Below, piece after piece: positions 45,766 through 58,121 of a DNA stretch of 64,000 nt. The notes beneath the pieces are model-generated. The model was not told where the DNA came from, searched no databases, and was given only the letters and a program-made list of their open reading frames with translations. Each line of letters opens with the position of its first letter. The stretch's first letter is position 1. A program made the translations under genes and the position numbers. This DNA comes from Nectonema munidae (Eukaryota; Nematomorpha; Nectonematoida; Nectonematidae), in the NCBI GenBank assembly GCA_030549495.1, contig JAUIRK010000701.1, forward strand, positions 62,001 through 126,000. The letters run 5' to 3'.

Positions 45766-45773
45766 TATCTAGT

Positions 45774-45880
45774 CGAAATCCTCGCCATCAAAATCCCAGA
45801 AAACTAAAATCTCCGAAATCAAAATCCACGAAAACTAAGGTAGCAGTGACTTAAATTTTAAGGGATTTTGGCTAGGAACC
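45774..45880. mobile_element. CTAGTCAAAAT MITE, complete copy
   Basis: 107 bp; starts GATATCTAGTCGAAATCC, ends GATTTTGGCTAGGAACC, with internal CCAGAAAACTAAAATCTCC and CCACGAAAACTAAGGTAGC. It directly follows the SINE copy. Confidence 0.7.
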
Positions 45881-46079
45881 CCCATTATGAGTGTACTTTA
45901 AAACGAGAATCGCAAAAGTTTCGATCATGCACAGGCCCATCGATGTCGATATTCGTGAAAACTGTGCTTTTTTAAAGGTTCTCGATACTGCAAAAATGGT
46001 AGAGCTAAAGAAGATTTGTTTGGAATCTCGCTTTTTTCTAGCTTCAAAGCTAAAGATATAGGCGAAACAACAGTGAATC

Positions 46080-47560
46080 TATGAAAATTCGCGTTGAAAA
46101 TATTGTGGGACAGTGTTACGATGGTGCTAATGTTATGTCAGGTTTGTTACTTCATTATTACTTACTCGCCATACTTTTGACAGAGTTAAAATAAATTTTC
46201 AAGTTACTAAAGGAGGAGTGCAAAAGTATATCAGTGATCAGAGACACTTTTCATCCATTGCCTTAATCATCAACTTAACCTTGTTGTTCTTCATGCTATG
46301 CAAGAAAATGTGGAAAGTCAGAAGTTTTTTGCAATGTGTAATGGACTTGAAAAGTTGTCTCAAGATAAGAAATTTCAAAAATATAGAAAGGAGAAAATCT
46401 AAAAAGATTTCTTTCTACAAGATGGACCAACCATCTTAGAAACTATACGCTTAGTTCTTAAAAATCATGAGAACATCTTGGAAGTACTTGAAAATGGTAG
46501 AAAATTATTCATTATAAAAATTTTTTACTACTTAAGGTATGGATAATTTAAATTCTGATATTTGTTTGAAATCAACCGGACTGATGAAAAACACGCAGAT
46601 TATTTTCACAGGTTTAGAAATTAGAAAAATTTTAGATTCACTCAAACCTTCGAATGATTATTTGCAAGTAATTTTTTTCTTATATATTTTTGATTTAATT
46701 TGATTTGTTATTGCATAGAGCGAAAAGCGTGATATTTTAGAAGTTGATAAAATGATTGATTTTACTCTCAAAGAGATAGAAAACAAAATAAGGCTATCAG
46801 AAAAACATGAGCATATACCCTTGATAATAATTTATTTTAATATATTTCTAAGAATTAAATTTTTTAAGAAAGTCTAAATAATTTTTATGAAAAACTAATG
46901 TACAAACTTATAGATTCAAAGACGCAAGAACTGTCTTTAAGGCTTTTTTACTCTGTTTAAATATTATTTTTCTAAAGATTTAATGAGAAAAATTTTCAAG
47001 TTTTTATTCTGTTCAAGCACTTTTACCTTTTTCTCCTGTATTTTTGGAATCAAAAACAGTTTTCCTACCCCTTTTGAAAATCTTCAAGATAGATTGTAAC
47101 GATGATGCCTTTGACAATGAATTGAAAATCTTAAAGGTTTTTAGTATTGAACTCTTGCTTTGCCAAACTTTTTATGGAGGTTTTTTTAGCCTTTTATAAA
47201 TTCAAAGTTTGATTCAACGATACATTCATCTTTTGAAGAAGTTTTTGCTTTGTTTTTTTCAATGAAAGATGCCTTTCCAAACGCTTTCACTTTATATGCT
47301 GGTATTGATTAATTTTGCTTCATTTTTTCAACATAGGTTGTATCACATTTGGTGTTTCAACTACAGTTTGTGAAAGTTTTTTCGGGATTAAAAATAATAT
47401 TCACATTTCCAAGGAGTCCTTGTAGTGAAGAAATAAAGGAAGCCTTAATTCTACTTTCTTTGATGAAAGATTACACCGCTAATATTACGAAAGAAGAATG
47501 TTTAAAAGAATTCAGGGCGAGAAAAAAGCTTATGGTTTTAAAAAAAAATTTTTTTTGTTA
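46080..47560 (+). mobile_element. hAT transposase remnant (ZMYM1-like)
   Basis: Plus-strand decayed hAT gene. NIVGQCYDGANVMSG near 46110 is the conserved block around the second catalytic aspartate. GGVQKYISDQ and, in another frame, NLVVLHAMQENV follow (the family has HRLNLVV here). ETIRLVLKNHENILEVLE lies near 46440-46500. At 47335-47540 is the C-terminal dimerisation domain, ITFGVSTTVCESFFGIKNN and EEIKEALILLSLMKDYTANI. Stops and frame shifts are spread throughout; intron-like GT..AG gaps may explain some of them. Terminal repeats were not located. Confidence 0.75.
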
Positions 47561-47569
47561 AAGAAGATA

Positions 47570-47955
47570 AACATTAACTTAATAAAAAAAAATAATTTTG
47601 CCCCCTGTAATTGAGTTCCAGCACGTAACTGATTACGCATAAAGATATCGTTTGTTAAAATGTAAAAAGAAAAGCAGATAACACATATATAACTGTGATG
47701 ACATGAACTATGTATCAAACTATGCGTTTATGAGTTTTCGTTTATTTTTCGTTATTACTCTCGAAAAGCAGTGATTGATACGGAGCGCTGACTAAATTTA
47801 AAATTTTATTTACGTCGTCTCTTTATATTTTTGATGTTAATGCTTGTTATGCTTATAAAATTATATATCACCGATGAAAATTATAGAGCAATGCTATAAT
47901 TGACCCATTTTATACCAAAAAGACAGATGATATAAAGTAAGTTGATATAAAACTA
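47570..47955. other. Spacer without a recognisable gene
   Basis: Nothing coding recognised. Confidence 0.4.
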
Positions 47956-47963
47956 CATAGATG

Positions 47964-48199
47964 CAGGCCCGTAATCACGTGGGGGTCCTAAAATTTTCAA
48001 ATTAATACTAATTCTAGGAAAATTTAAAAAATATTTGCATATTGTAATTACAATTATTTTATCAACTTAGGTAAATCTTAGAACATATGAATTGTTTCTT
48101 TTACAACTGAGAAATTTGGAGGTAAAGAAAACATAGGAGTCTAATCGTAATCTTTTTCAGATTTAGCCCACCTTAAAGATTTTTCTGGTTGCGGGCTTG
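47964..48199. mobile_element. hAT MITE, complete
   Basis: 236 bp. Ends CAGGCCCGTAATCACG and GGTTGCGGGCTTG, imperfect inverted repeats, flanked by CATAGATG (47956-47963) and CATAGGTG (48200-48207), seven of eight the same. It lies just downstream of MRPL17. Confidence 0.75.
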
Positions 48200-48341
48200 C
48201 ATAGGTGTACGTAATGGCGTATATTAGAAATTCAATTTAATACAAATCACCATCTAAAAGTGCAACTTCATTAAAATAATAATTACGTGGTTATTATGCT
48301 TATTTTTAAAAGGTTAATACAATGATAAGAAAAAAGGAGCT

Positions 48342-51300
48342 TCAAACGATGAAACACTTTAGAATGCTATTTAAGACTCTAATAACGACGACAAAGGAAA
48401 AATAAACCTGAAAAGTAAAAATATTTAAAAGCGTATTTATAAGATCACTTTTGAGTTCAAGAATGCCTCCTTTGGAGATGATCGCTTCTCGCTTGAAAAT
48501 CTGCGTGTACGAACCAATGTGATTTTTGTAGCGTGGAGCTAAGACTTTGAACAACTTATGCACCAAATCTTCTTCTCCCTGGAAAAAGAAGAAAGTGATT
48601 TGATTTAAGACAGAGCAAAATGTTTGGCAAAGTTCTTACACAAAATATCCTTTATTACCTGTATTTCTAATTACATATGGGCACAATCGCACAAAGCATT
48701 GTCAGTAAAAATTTGATTACCAAAAAGAGGCGGAGATGAAGACACAGTCATGGCAGGCAAAATATATTTCCATCAATAAAAATGAAAAACAAAGCTATCG
48801 ATACGAATGGGGGGGGGGTGGGTGAGCACTAGTGTTTCTGTTTTTTCATTATTATTTTTGTTCCGGGAATTAACGGGAAAAGTATTAATCCCGGGTTCCC
48901 AAGAATTGAATTTTGTGAATTTTTTTTCAAATATAATCTAATCATTAGTCAACAAAAAATTTTTTTTCGTTTCTAGAACAAACTAGATTTTTTAATATAT
49001 TTTTACATGCACATTTTAATTTTTTTAATCAATTTGCATGCAGCACATCCCATTTTTTTGGTATTCATATACAAACATATGTCTTATTTATATCTTGAAC
49101 CATCAACTGGTTAGTTGAAAAAATATAAAAATGGTAGCACATATATTTTTATTTATTTAAAACTTATTTATAACTAAATTAAAAAATGTATAGACAAATA
49201 TAACTTCAAAAATGGTTAGTTTGTTATTTTCGTTGATGTGTAGTCTGAATGATCGCGGTAGAGTGTCCAAAAATAGTCAGCGAGCATACTTTCATTCCAA
49301 AAACCTTTATATCTTTTTTCCATAGCACTAATGTCTTGATGGAATCTTTCTCCATGTTCATGAAACACTGCTCCTGGATTTTCTGCGAAAAAATCCACAT
49401 GATAGTCTAAAATGGACCTCTAACGACATTCAGCAGCCCATTTCTGAATAGCATTTAAAAAGATTTTTGATTCCATCTTTATAAGCGATTGATTTTTTGT
49501 TACCCAAAAAATTCTCACAAATCAAAGAAAAAGCATCCCAAGCAGAACGCTCTACCTCATCTAGCGTCGCTTTAAAGTGCAGGTCTTTGAGTAATTCTTT
49601 TAATTGTACAAATATTTTTCTTTTAATCTTGATGCTAAAAGTTCTACTTTGCTTTTTGAAAGGGATAAATCATTAACAAGATTGTTTAAAATTCAGTTTG
49701 AGAAAATTTTTTCCGCAAAAAGTTATTTTTTTCAGACACAATATTCTCGACATCAAATTTGTCGGAATCATAATCGTCATCATCAATATCATCATCTGAA
49801 ACACAATCATTTGGTGGAAATGGAACTAGTAAATTTTCATTGTGATGTACAGGTCTAATTCCTGATTCCATATTTGGATACTTAATTTTATGATTTTTTT
49901 TTTGAAAATCCTGTAATATTGATTTTGCAAAAATAGCAATCAAGATGATTTTTTTGGCTCCCTCCATATCATAGGAATCGCAAAGGACAGATTTTTTCTT
50001 TTTATCAAACCAATCTCGTAAACCATTTGAACAAGCAGAGCAAATATATTGAGGAGGAGACCAAGACTTTTCTTGATCTCCAAGAGGACAATCAAAATAC
50101 AATTTGTAGATTTTTCTTATTTTAGGATTAATTGCACGTTTCTGTGTGTTCAGCAGACATTCTGCACAAACATAGCAGAATTCATTAGCGTGATTTTGGC
50201 ACTTCCTCGACATCGTATTAGAAAGAAAATAAGGAAGTCTCTAAATATTAAACTGAATAAAAAATATACTAGATTATTTGTACAACTTGTCAAAAATATG
50301 AAAAACTGTACGTGTTGACAAAAAAATAATTGTATATTTAAAATCAGCATGAAAAACTACACATAAAACAAAATGAATGATGTCTGATGAAAAATATCTG
50401 TTGACCAGTTTTTTACTTTGATTTTTAATCAAAAAATGAATAATAAAAGAATACAATTAAAAATTTGTTATTGTCATGAATTTACATAGGCTTTGAAAAT
50501 TCTCAAAGCTTTATTTTTATTCCTAACTATATGGAAAAAAAAGATATTTTCTCTTGCTATAAAAATTTTTAACTCAGTCGAGTCTTTAATTTTGTTATAA
50601 ACAAACAGATTGCTGAAAAAGCTCAGATTCAACTGAAGTCGGAGGGATAGTTTTTAAAGCTTTTTCTTGCAGAATAATGTTAGAAGATTGACTTTCTGTT
50701 ACTTCAAACTTTTGCTGGAAAAAATATTTGAGGATTGAGAGGTGGTGCTTTCACTTTTTTAAATTTACTTTGAATTGTCTTTTCTAGTTTTTCTTTCAAA
50801 GTGAAAGATTCGCAATCAATAAACCCATTTTCTTCATCTGATTGTGGAAATTCATCATTTGAATCAATTTGGGTAAAAAATTTTTTTATTCCAATTAGAG
50901 AATGTTCAAATATAAGTTTTTTATCTGGCAGAAATAAATCATTCGCATTATTGAAACTTTGATATGTTTTTCTTAAATTTAAATATTGTAGTAAGCCAAT
51001 TAGTTTGGGATTTTGCTTTGAACAACTCTTTTAGAAAACGCTTTTTTTTAGATTCATTGCAAATAGTCAACTTCGTTTTTATAATTAAAAAAATTTAAAC
51101 TAAGCACAAAATCCTTTTTAGATTAACAGGGTATTTATGTAAATAAATAGTTAATGAATAAAAACTTAATTTTTTATAATTACATTATCGATCAATTTTT
51201 ATTATATTCTTGGGAACGCATCAGATTACCTATTTTTAAGAAGGGATCCAGGGAAAGAATGAATAATTCCTAGGAACGATTGCAAACCCAGGGAACCAGG

Positions 51301-52030
51301 GATCTGGGTAATATTATCCGAACTTTGGTGCAGCATTCAAACAATATGATGTCTCACTTACCATTTGGACACTCGACGTGGCATTCTATACCATTTTTAA
51401 AGGATTTTGGATTGATGCGGTGATCTTTTGAATTTCGTATGTTAAGAACAAAGTGATTTAAAACTTACTATGAGCCACCAGGAAGCAAAACTCATGACTT
51501 CTTCATTTTGATCTCCATATATGATAGCATCTGATATCAACTGAAAAGTGAAGGGTAATAGAGGAAAAGAAATAAATTTCAACCCATTTCATCCCAAAAA
51601 AGTAGACGGAATTAGGTGATTTGACGAAAAAGTATCTTAAAATCAAGAAATCGTCTGCGTCAGTTAAAACTGAAGACAGGAGGAAATAATCGCCTATAAG
51701 TGATGATGAGATGAAATGGGATAAAATAGATTTGCATACTCTCTCAGCATAGGCACTGCACTCATCCGCCTTGTTATACGTGGTTTCGATGCGCTCAAAG
51801 CGAAACAGAGCAGCCACAATCTGTCTGATCTGTTGCAGTCTCAGTCTATTGCCACCATTGGGTTCATTACGAAGATCTAGGAGTGAAAGGCGGCGATGCT
51901 TGTAATTGATATGGCGCTCTATTTTTGGCGCAGGCGTCTTTTCGAGATCCGATAAGCGCAGTACTTGAACTGGCTTAGCGATTTTGTGATGCCATATTCG
52001 CTTCGCTTGTAACAGAGGAAAAATCTTCAT
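48342..52030 (-). CDS. MRPL17: Mitochondrial ribosomal protein bL17m
   Basis: Large-subunit protein of the mitochondrial ribosome, near the peptide exit tunnel. Exons 52030-51740 (97 codons), 51540-51469 (24 codons) and 48578-48342 (78 codons plus stop) join in phase 0 to about 199 aa; human is 175. Exon 1 has HRRLSLLDLRNEP, IRQIVAALFRFERIETTYNK and ADECSAYAER. Exon 2 starts LISDAIIYGDQNEE and ends SWWLI. Exon 3 has EEDLVHKLFKVLAPRY and GSYTQIFK, the L17 signature. Splice sites are canonical (A|GTATGC, TTTTCAG, ATA|GTAAGT, TTTTCCAG). A further 41-nt intron at 48448-48408 is possible; it would place the stop at 48381-48379 and shorten the C-terminus, closer to the usual family end. Intron 1 (199 bp) is mostly MITE. 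Intron 2 (2890 bp) holds two transposon fragments in the same orientation. Confidence 0.88.
49206..50213 (-). mobile_element. Unclassified DDE-like element, internally deleted copy
   Basis: Inside intron 2 of MRPL17, same strand. The N-terminal part (50213-49686) keeps a cysteine/histidine-rich region: CQNHANEFCYVCAEC, then FDCPLGDQEKSWSPP, YICSACSNGLRDWF, GIRPVHHNENLLVP and a run of aspartates. The C-terminal part keeps ERSAWDAFSLICENFLGNKK, EMGC and HEHGERFHQDISAMEKRY, then LADYFWTLYRDH. The whole middle (CYFC, CFLC and PPLHIKLG blocks seen in the 28.8-kb copy) is absent, so this is a non-autonomous derivative. It shows the N-terminus that the other two copies lack. Confidence 0.75.
50560..51060 (-). 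mobile_element. hAT C-terminal fragment in the MRPL17 intron
   Basis: Minus strand: FFTQIDSNDEFPQSDEENGF, a basic stretch, then KALKTIPPTSVESE, the start of the hAT dimerisation domain (family pattern ..P.TSVESERAFSA), and LFVYNKIK. Only the last third of a transposase remains, with frame breaks. The element type differs from the other hAT copies in the window. Confidence 0.65.
51583..51720. mobile_element. piggyBac-like MITE filling most of MRPL17 intron 1
   Basis: 138 bp. Ends CCCATTTCATCCC and GATGAAATGGG; flanks TCAA and ATAA are decayed TTAA. An internal ATCGTCTGCG motif matches the copy in the H1 B3 intron. It occupies 138 of the 199 intron bases. Confidence 0.65.
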
Positions 52031-52341
52031 CTGACAAATTTAAAAAGACACACCTACACTACTTTTCTTTTATAAGGAATTCGGTTGTAAAAAATGATTT
52101 CATCATTTCCTTTAAAATAGTGGCGGATTCAGAATGGGCTCAGGGGCAAAGTTTGTCCTCTTCCAATTTTTGCGCATATCAGATTAGTGTTCTCAAAGGG
52201 GATGCCCAGGCACACTGGTGCGTCCCATCAAATTCTAAAGTGGGCTTCATAAATGTTTAACATTTGTACTCGTGTAGTTATAATTTTTTTTATAAATAAC
52301 ATTAATAACACAGTAATGCAAAAAGTCAAAATTTCATTTAA

Positions 52342-52421
52342 CCCAAATCATCCAATTGTCAGTTCAAAATGATGCAGGCGATATCTTAATCTTGTCTGCT
52401 TTCTCTCGGTTGTGATATGGG
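52342..52421. mobile_element. piggyBac-like MITE, short copy
   Basis: 80 bp between TTAA at 52338-52341 and 52422-52425; ends CCCAAATCA and TGATATGGG with a CTTGTCTGCTTTC motif inside. Confidence 0.7.
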
Positions 52422-52429
52422 TTAAATAT

Positions 52430-54235
52430 ATAATTTATCTAAATTTTCATATTACAAGAAAAATGTTGTTATTGACAAGTGAAGTTATATTGTAGTATCT
52501 TTTTGAATTATGAAGAAACTTTTGGATTTACCCTTTGCCACCCTTTTTTCAAATTTTATATTCTAAATATACGTTTTTTGTTGTTTATTTTTTTTCATGA
52601 AAGAGAATATTGAAAGTATCATATATTCTATCGTGATAAGGCGCTATTCGCATTTTGTAATGCTAGAAAAATGGAGAAGTTTGAGAAACACTGACTCAGT
52701 GAATGAAAGTTCACTCAATTTTTGTTTGATTTTCTAAGAGAAGAATTGAACTTCAGATACGTATGCTGATGTGAGTTAATATTTAGTGTGAAATTCTCTA
52801 GATCAATGTTTGTCAAATCTTTGTAGTTTTATGCCTGTAAGTTTATATAAATAAATTCTTATTCCTTTTCTCAAGTGCATCTCATAAAATTTTGATACAT
52901 ATAGTTGAAACTTAAAATAGTGTTTAATCTGTGTTTTGGAAACCCAAACTTGGGTAGGAAAGTTTTTAAATGGGTTGTAATGAATATTTTTTTTATATTT
53001 ATAGCTGTTTCTTTTAAAAAGAGGTGTTATAATCATGGATGGGAAATAGAAAGGAATATCACAGACTCAGGGGCGCACATCCTCAAAATTATTGGGGGGG
53101 GGGGGGGGGCGAAACTTTTTGTTGTTGCAATTTTCAAAATTACTGGTCTGGAAATACCACTGGAGAACAAATATTCAAGCAATCCTTTAAAATAGAGTGT
53201 ATTCAGCGCACACGTAAATTTATAAGACTACTTTATATTTTTTTTTACAAAATTGATGAAATTTAAAAACTATACTTCCAGCGAAAATATTTTAATTAAA
53301 TTTGCATATCGCATTTACACTGGTTTAAAAAAAACAAAAATTGTTGGGGGCGAATAGGCTTTTCATTAGTCTATCAGGCAAACTACAGGAATTGGTGAAA
53401 GGATATTTGATTGATAGAGAAAACAAATAGCTGAAGGTTGGAGAGTTTTATATGAGTGAATGTAGTCTGAAGAAAAAGAGTCAACTAGACACCTTGCGAT
53501 GTTTATATGAAAAAAATGTGATTGATTCGGGGCGCACATCCTTGAAATTATTGGAGGGGGCGGGCTTTCAAGCGTCTTCCAAAAACGACAACAAATTTTT
53601 CTGAATTCCCACTCCTCTCTTGTCTATTATATTTCATTCTTAATTAAATTTAATGTAAACTTTAACCCCCGCCCTATTAAGCTTAAAGTCAACAATGAAT
53701 GAGGACTTATAAATAGCTCCTTCTTTCTCACTTCAAATAGATGCGCACAATCTCCAAATTATGCGTAGAAAAGGGGTAAAGATATCAATTAACAATAAAA
53801 AAATTTGAAATTTTATTGAATGGAAAAAATCTGTTCCTTATTCCTAAAAAATGTAAGACAGAACTAAAGTTAGAAAACTTGGTATTAGAATTTTTGTGTA
53901 TAAGAATAAGTGTAAGTTAGGTAGACTCTTAAAATGGGTATAAAATAAAAATAAAATTGTGCAAACAAAAATCAAACAATAAATTAAGATTGCACATTAC
54001 TTCATTTTTCTCAGCATCATTCAAAAATAGTTTAAAAGCTAAATTGGTGCACGCTATAAATATCTACAAAAAGTAAAATAACTTTTAACATTTTGCAATG
54101 ATTTGCCTTTTATAATAAATTTTAAGGAAAAAAAGTCTATCAGAAAAAATTATAGAGCTTCAACAAAAACTAAAAATTTTTACAGCATAACTTAAGTTTT
54201 TTGAAAACTCATTTGACGTATCCCCTACATAATAC
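52430..54235. other. Spacer with dispersed GGGGCGCACATCC repeats
   Basis: Two copies of GGGGCGCACATCC followed by AAATTATTGG and a G run, at about 53070-53110 and 53529-53570, look like the same end of a hAT-type MITE. Nothing coding recognised. Confidence 0.45.
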
Positions 54236-54238
54236 GCT

Positions 54239-54400
54239 ATGGGTGGCATGGCAGGTTGGTTGAGATGTTGGACTCAGCATGGAAGCCTCTGGATTCTATT
54301 CCTCATCGATACCAATTTGTTCATAGTTTGACATAAGCGTTACATCAGTTCCTGGTCAATGAAAACTACCTTTTACTCAAAATTGAAAGGAGACAAAATA
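54239..54400 (+). repeat. tRNA-derived SINE-like sequence
   Basis: GGTGGCATGGCAGGTTGGTTGAGATG (A-box region), then GGATTCTATTCC (decayed B box) about 30 nt later, then a body ending in CAGTTCCTGGTCAATGAAAA. Single copy here. Confidence 0.45.
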
Positions 54401-54404
54401 AACT

Positions 54405-55100
54405 AATAAAGCAATTTCCACTATTTTAAAATGAAACGGCCTGTTCTCAGAATAATTTAAAAATAATAGGAAGCATAAAAAATGAGATAGCTTATTTGAT
54501 ATTTTCAAATTTTTATAAGCAGCAAAGCCAACGTTGAAGTAGCTAACCCATATAATGTGATTTGGTAGCGCTTGTATTTTTTACATTTGGTAAGGAATCA
54601 TAGTATACAAAAATGGTAGTTTAATCACTTTTCATATAATTACATAAAAATATTAAAAAACAATTTAAACAAATATAAATCATAAAAATTATAGTATACG
54701 AGAACAAGAAAATCATTGTTTTTTGACTATTTCTGTCTACAAATAAAATTCTGACAGCTGTCATAGATCAAGTACATATTTAACAAATGAAAAATTTTGT
54801 TTCGATATTATATTTTTATTACAATTTTCTTAAAAAAATTTAACGCGAGTCTGACAATATTCATTGATATAAAATTGTAACGATTGAGAACTATTTTTCT
54901 CTCATTTAAAAACAAACAAATTTTCGTTTTTTGCAAAATGTTTGGTGTATTGATGGAACTAAATTTTTACAAATAATCTGTGATTAAATAGCTCAACTTT
55001 GGTATCATGAGGTTCTGAAAATATTGAACTTATATTCCGCTAAAAACTAATTTCTAATGAGATAAAATATAATTATTTTTATAACTCTAAATACAAATTA
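54405..55100. other. AT-rich spacer
   Basis: Nothing recognised. Confidence 0.4.
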
Positions 55101-55108
55101 GAGAGAAG

Positions 55109-55877
55109 CAGTGGCGTAGCCAAAAAATGGAAGTTGGGGGGGGGGGGGGGCATGCAAGGAATTTAGGGGGGCAAGCATATTGGAAATAAAATTATTTGGG
55201 GGGGGGGGGGGGGCAGAAAAGGTATTTGGAGGGGGCACTGCCCCCTTGCCCCCCTCTGGCTACGCCCTTGGAAAAAGTTGATAGGGGAGGGGGGGGGGGG
55301 GCACAATTTAAAAGATTTGAGCAACATTATTTATACTTTCTTGATCCTTTCATTGGAGAAATTTTCGAAAACTGATATCGCATAAGGTGCATCCCCCCTT
55401 CTCATGAGGAGGAGATTCTTTATTACCTTTAAATTCAATAAAGTGAATTTTGCCTAATATTGCTAGAAAAAAAGTGAATTACACGCTCAATTATGCTATG
55501 ATTTTGCGAGGGAGGGGGGGGGGGGGTTGTCCTCTATCTCATTCTGAAGGGAGGGATTTTGTTGGGGTGGTTGTTCTTCATATGATCCCAAGTTTTTGTA
55601 TTACCCTAATATTAAAATCAAATTTATGGCTTGTATTCTAACTCTAATATTAAAATCAAATTTATGGCCTGTGTTAATACTACCTCTAATAAATCAAATT
55701 TAATACTAACTCTAATATTAAAATCAAGTTTTTGTGTTTAAAAGAGAGGGGGGTTCTGTCCTCTTTCTTATTTTGAGAGAGGGGATTTTATCCAGGAGGA
55801 GGGGGGGGGGATTTTGACCGGACCCCCATGAGGTACATGGTTCACTGCCAATCATGCCCAGCCTAGCTACGCCACTG
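55109..55877. mobile_element. hAT-type element with 8-bp duplication and poly-G tracts
   Basis: 769 bp. Ends CAGTGGCGTAGCC and GCTACGCCACTG, flanked by GAGAGAAG on both sides (55101-55108, 55878-55885). Several runs of 8-15 G lie inside. A CTCTGGCTACGCCCTTGG at about 55254-55272 is a third, internal end, so one MITE probably sits in another. A 25-30 bp AATATTAAAATCAAATTT-type unit repeats three to four times at 55608-55735. No transposase. Confidence 0.85.
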
Positions 55878-55889
55878 GAGAGAAGAGAG

Positions 55890-58120
55890 TAGAATGAGAT
55901 AGGAGCGCTAACAGGGGAAGAGACCTTGAGTGAAAGAAGAGAGCTTGAATGAGAGAAGAGAGCTTGATTGATTGAGTTTTAGCAGAGAAAAACAAAGGAG
56001 ACAGAAATAGAATAACTGTGACAGAAGATGAGAAAATCTAGTGGATCATCAACATGTGTTTGCTCAAAAATACTACAAGGAAACAAAACATTGCTTACTT
56101 ATTGTGTGCATATTGAAACAATGGATTATTATTATTATATATAGCTCTCACATCGTTTGTAAAATATTTTTGATAGGAATTTCAGAGCAGCTTGGCATGA
56201 TGTTTGACTCGAAGGTCTGCATTCCCTCTTTTATTCTCTCTTACATTATCATGTATTCGAATGATCATTACATCTTATAATGCGATCATAATACATGTTT
56301 TATAAACAATATAGAAAATTATTAGATTTTCGCCCCTGCACAGACTCCTAAAATCTGACTACAACTGTGACTTCAAAACGCCTTAGAAAGGGGATCATAC
56401 AAATGACATCCCTATCGGAAAAGGGGGTAAATTAATTCTAGATGCTCTGTTAAAAATAGAGCAGGAGGGGTAAAAAAGTCACAAGGGGGTTCAAAAATTT
56501 TGTGCGACATCATTTATGTATGATCGCTAGCCAGTTTCAGGGAAAAGAACAAGACAACATGACGTAGAGTAAAGAACGAAAGATGAAGATATTAATTTTA
56601 CAATATTAAAATCATTATTTGTTTTAATAAAGGGATTATTAGGAGATAAAAATAAATTGGTTATCTTCTATTATCTTTGTTTTGTCTAGTAAAACAGAAT
56701 GTCGACGGAAATTAATTGAATATAAATTTTTGCTTGAAAAATCTTGCTCATTTTTTTAATAGTATATCTTTCCAAAATTAATCTTGGAAAAAATACAAAT
56801 TTTATCGATTCAAAATTTAGTCAAAAGTCGCACTTTTGAAGTTCAAGTCTGAGTCGAATTTTTAAATAGATGCAGTGAAATGTTTAACACTTCGACTCAT
56901 CAACTTTGTTTTTAGTCGAAAAAAGACCTAGCAAGAGAATTATTAACATAAATCTAAAATCATATTTTAGAATATACCAAATAAATTACTAATTCAGCAA
57001 ATAGTAAGTTTTATAACAAATGTTTTAATGCTGTTATTTTTTATATTCATTTATATCCACGTTTTTATTGTAATTTATGCATAATTTTTTCATTTTTGTT
57101 TTTGAAATGTTAAGATTGAATGCAAGATGGGAGATATATAAAAACTAATATGAATGTAAATGCTAAGTATACACCTCTTTGGCACAATTTAATTCCTTAA
57201 AAGAATCGTTATCAAATAAAAGTTAGGAATTAAAAAAAATAAAAGTATACATTATATTATTTGAGCATAAATGCGTTAATATAATTTAATTAAAATTTTT
57301 TTAAATCAAAACCCAAACGACGGTGATAGTTTCAAATGATTTCAAAGCACTTTCAAGCATGGGTTGAAAGAGTGGCGTAAGATTGGGATTGGATTATGAA
57401 AAGTGAAGAATAGGGAGATGACTTTATAGAGATTATATCTGAATTATTCTAGAATAGCTAAATAAAATAAATTTAGTAAGTTTGTTATATGTTAATTTTT
57501 AATGATTTGCGTGGTTTCTATAATATTTTTAATGTAAATTTTTATGCAAATTTTTAAAGGAGGGATGGGCAAACTTTTCATAAGAAAATTCTAACCTTTT
57601 TTGAAAGGAAGAAGGCATTTTTAAGTCTTTTTGAAATAAAAATATAAATAAGGTAAACTTTTTATGTTCATTTTAAATTTTGAAAAAATGATTGAAAATT
57701 GGGTCTTCAAATGTAGACAATATTAAAGTGATATAATGAATGATATTGAGAATGTAAATTAAATATTTGTTATTGCTGTTACATTTACAGGCCAATTATT
57801 CAATACTTTGATGTGAGTACTTTTTTAGTGTTTGCTATTTCAAATCTATGAATATATCAACTCCATTAATTTAAGATTATCAGGTTTGCTTTCAGGAGGA
57901 ACTATTCGACTGAAATTATTTATAGTTATTTCATATGCAATGTAGTTCTGTACTTAGATAAGCGAAAAATTATTGGATTAAAATTTTTAAATTTGTTGAA
58001 AGCTTTTGTTATTATTTCACATCATATTATAGTTCAAAAACCTGCTCCGTTGGGTTTAGTATGTAATCCTGTAATTTGCTCAGATATTATTTAAGAGATA
58101 TATATCAGTGAGTTGATATA
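55890..58120. other. AT-rich spacer without a recognisable gene
   Basis: AGAGAGCTTGA repeats at about 55930-55975. Apart from the MITE at 56390 nothing is recognised. Confidence 0.4.
56390..56527. mobile_element. MITE with GGGATCATACAAATGA ends
   Basis: 138 bp; GGGGATCATACAAATGACAT against ACATCATTTATGTATGATCGC, imperfect inverted ends of about 20 bp. Layout recalls the GGGGTCGTTCAC family but the sequence is distinct. Confidence 0.6.
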
Positions 58121-58121
58121 A

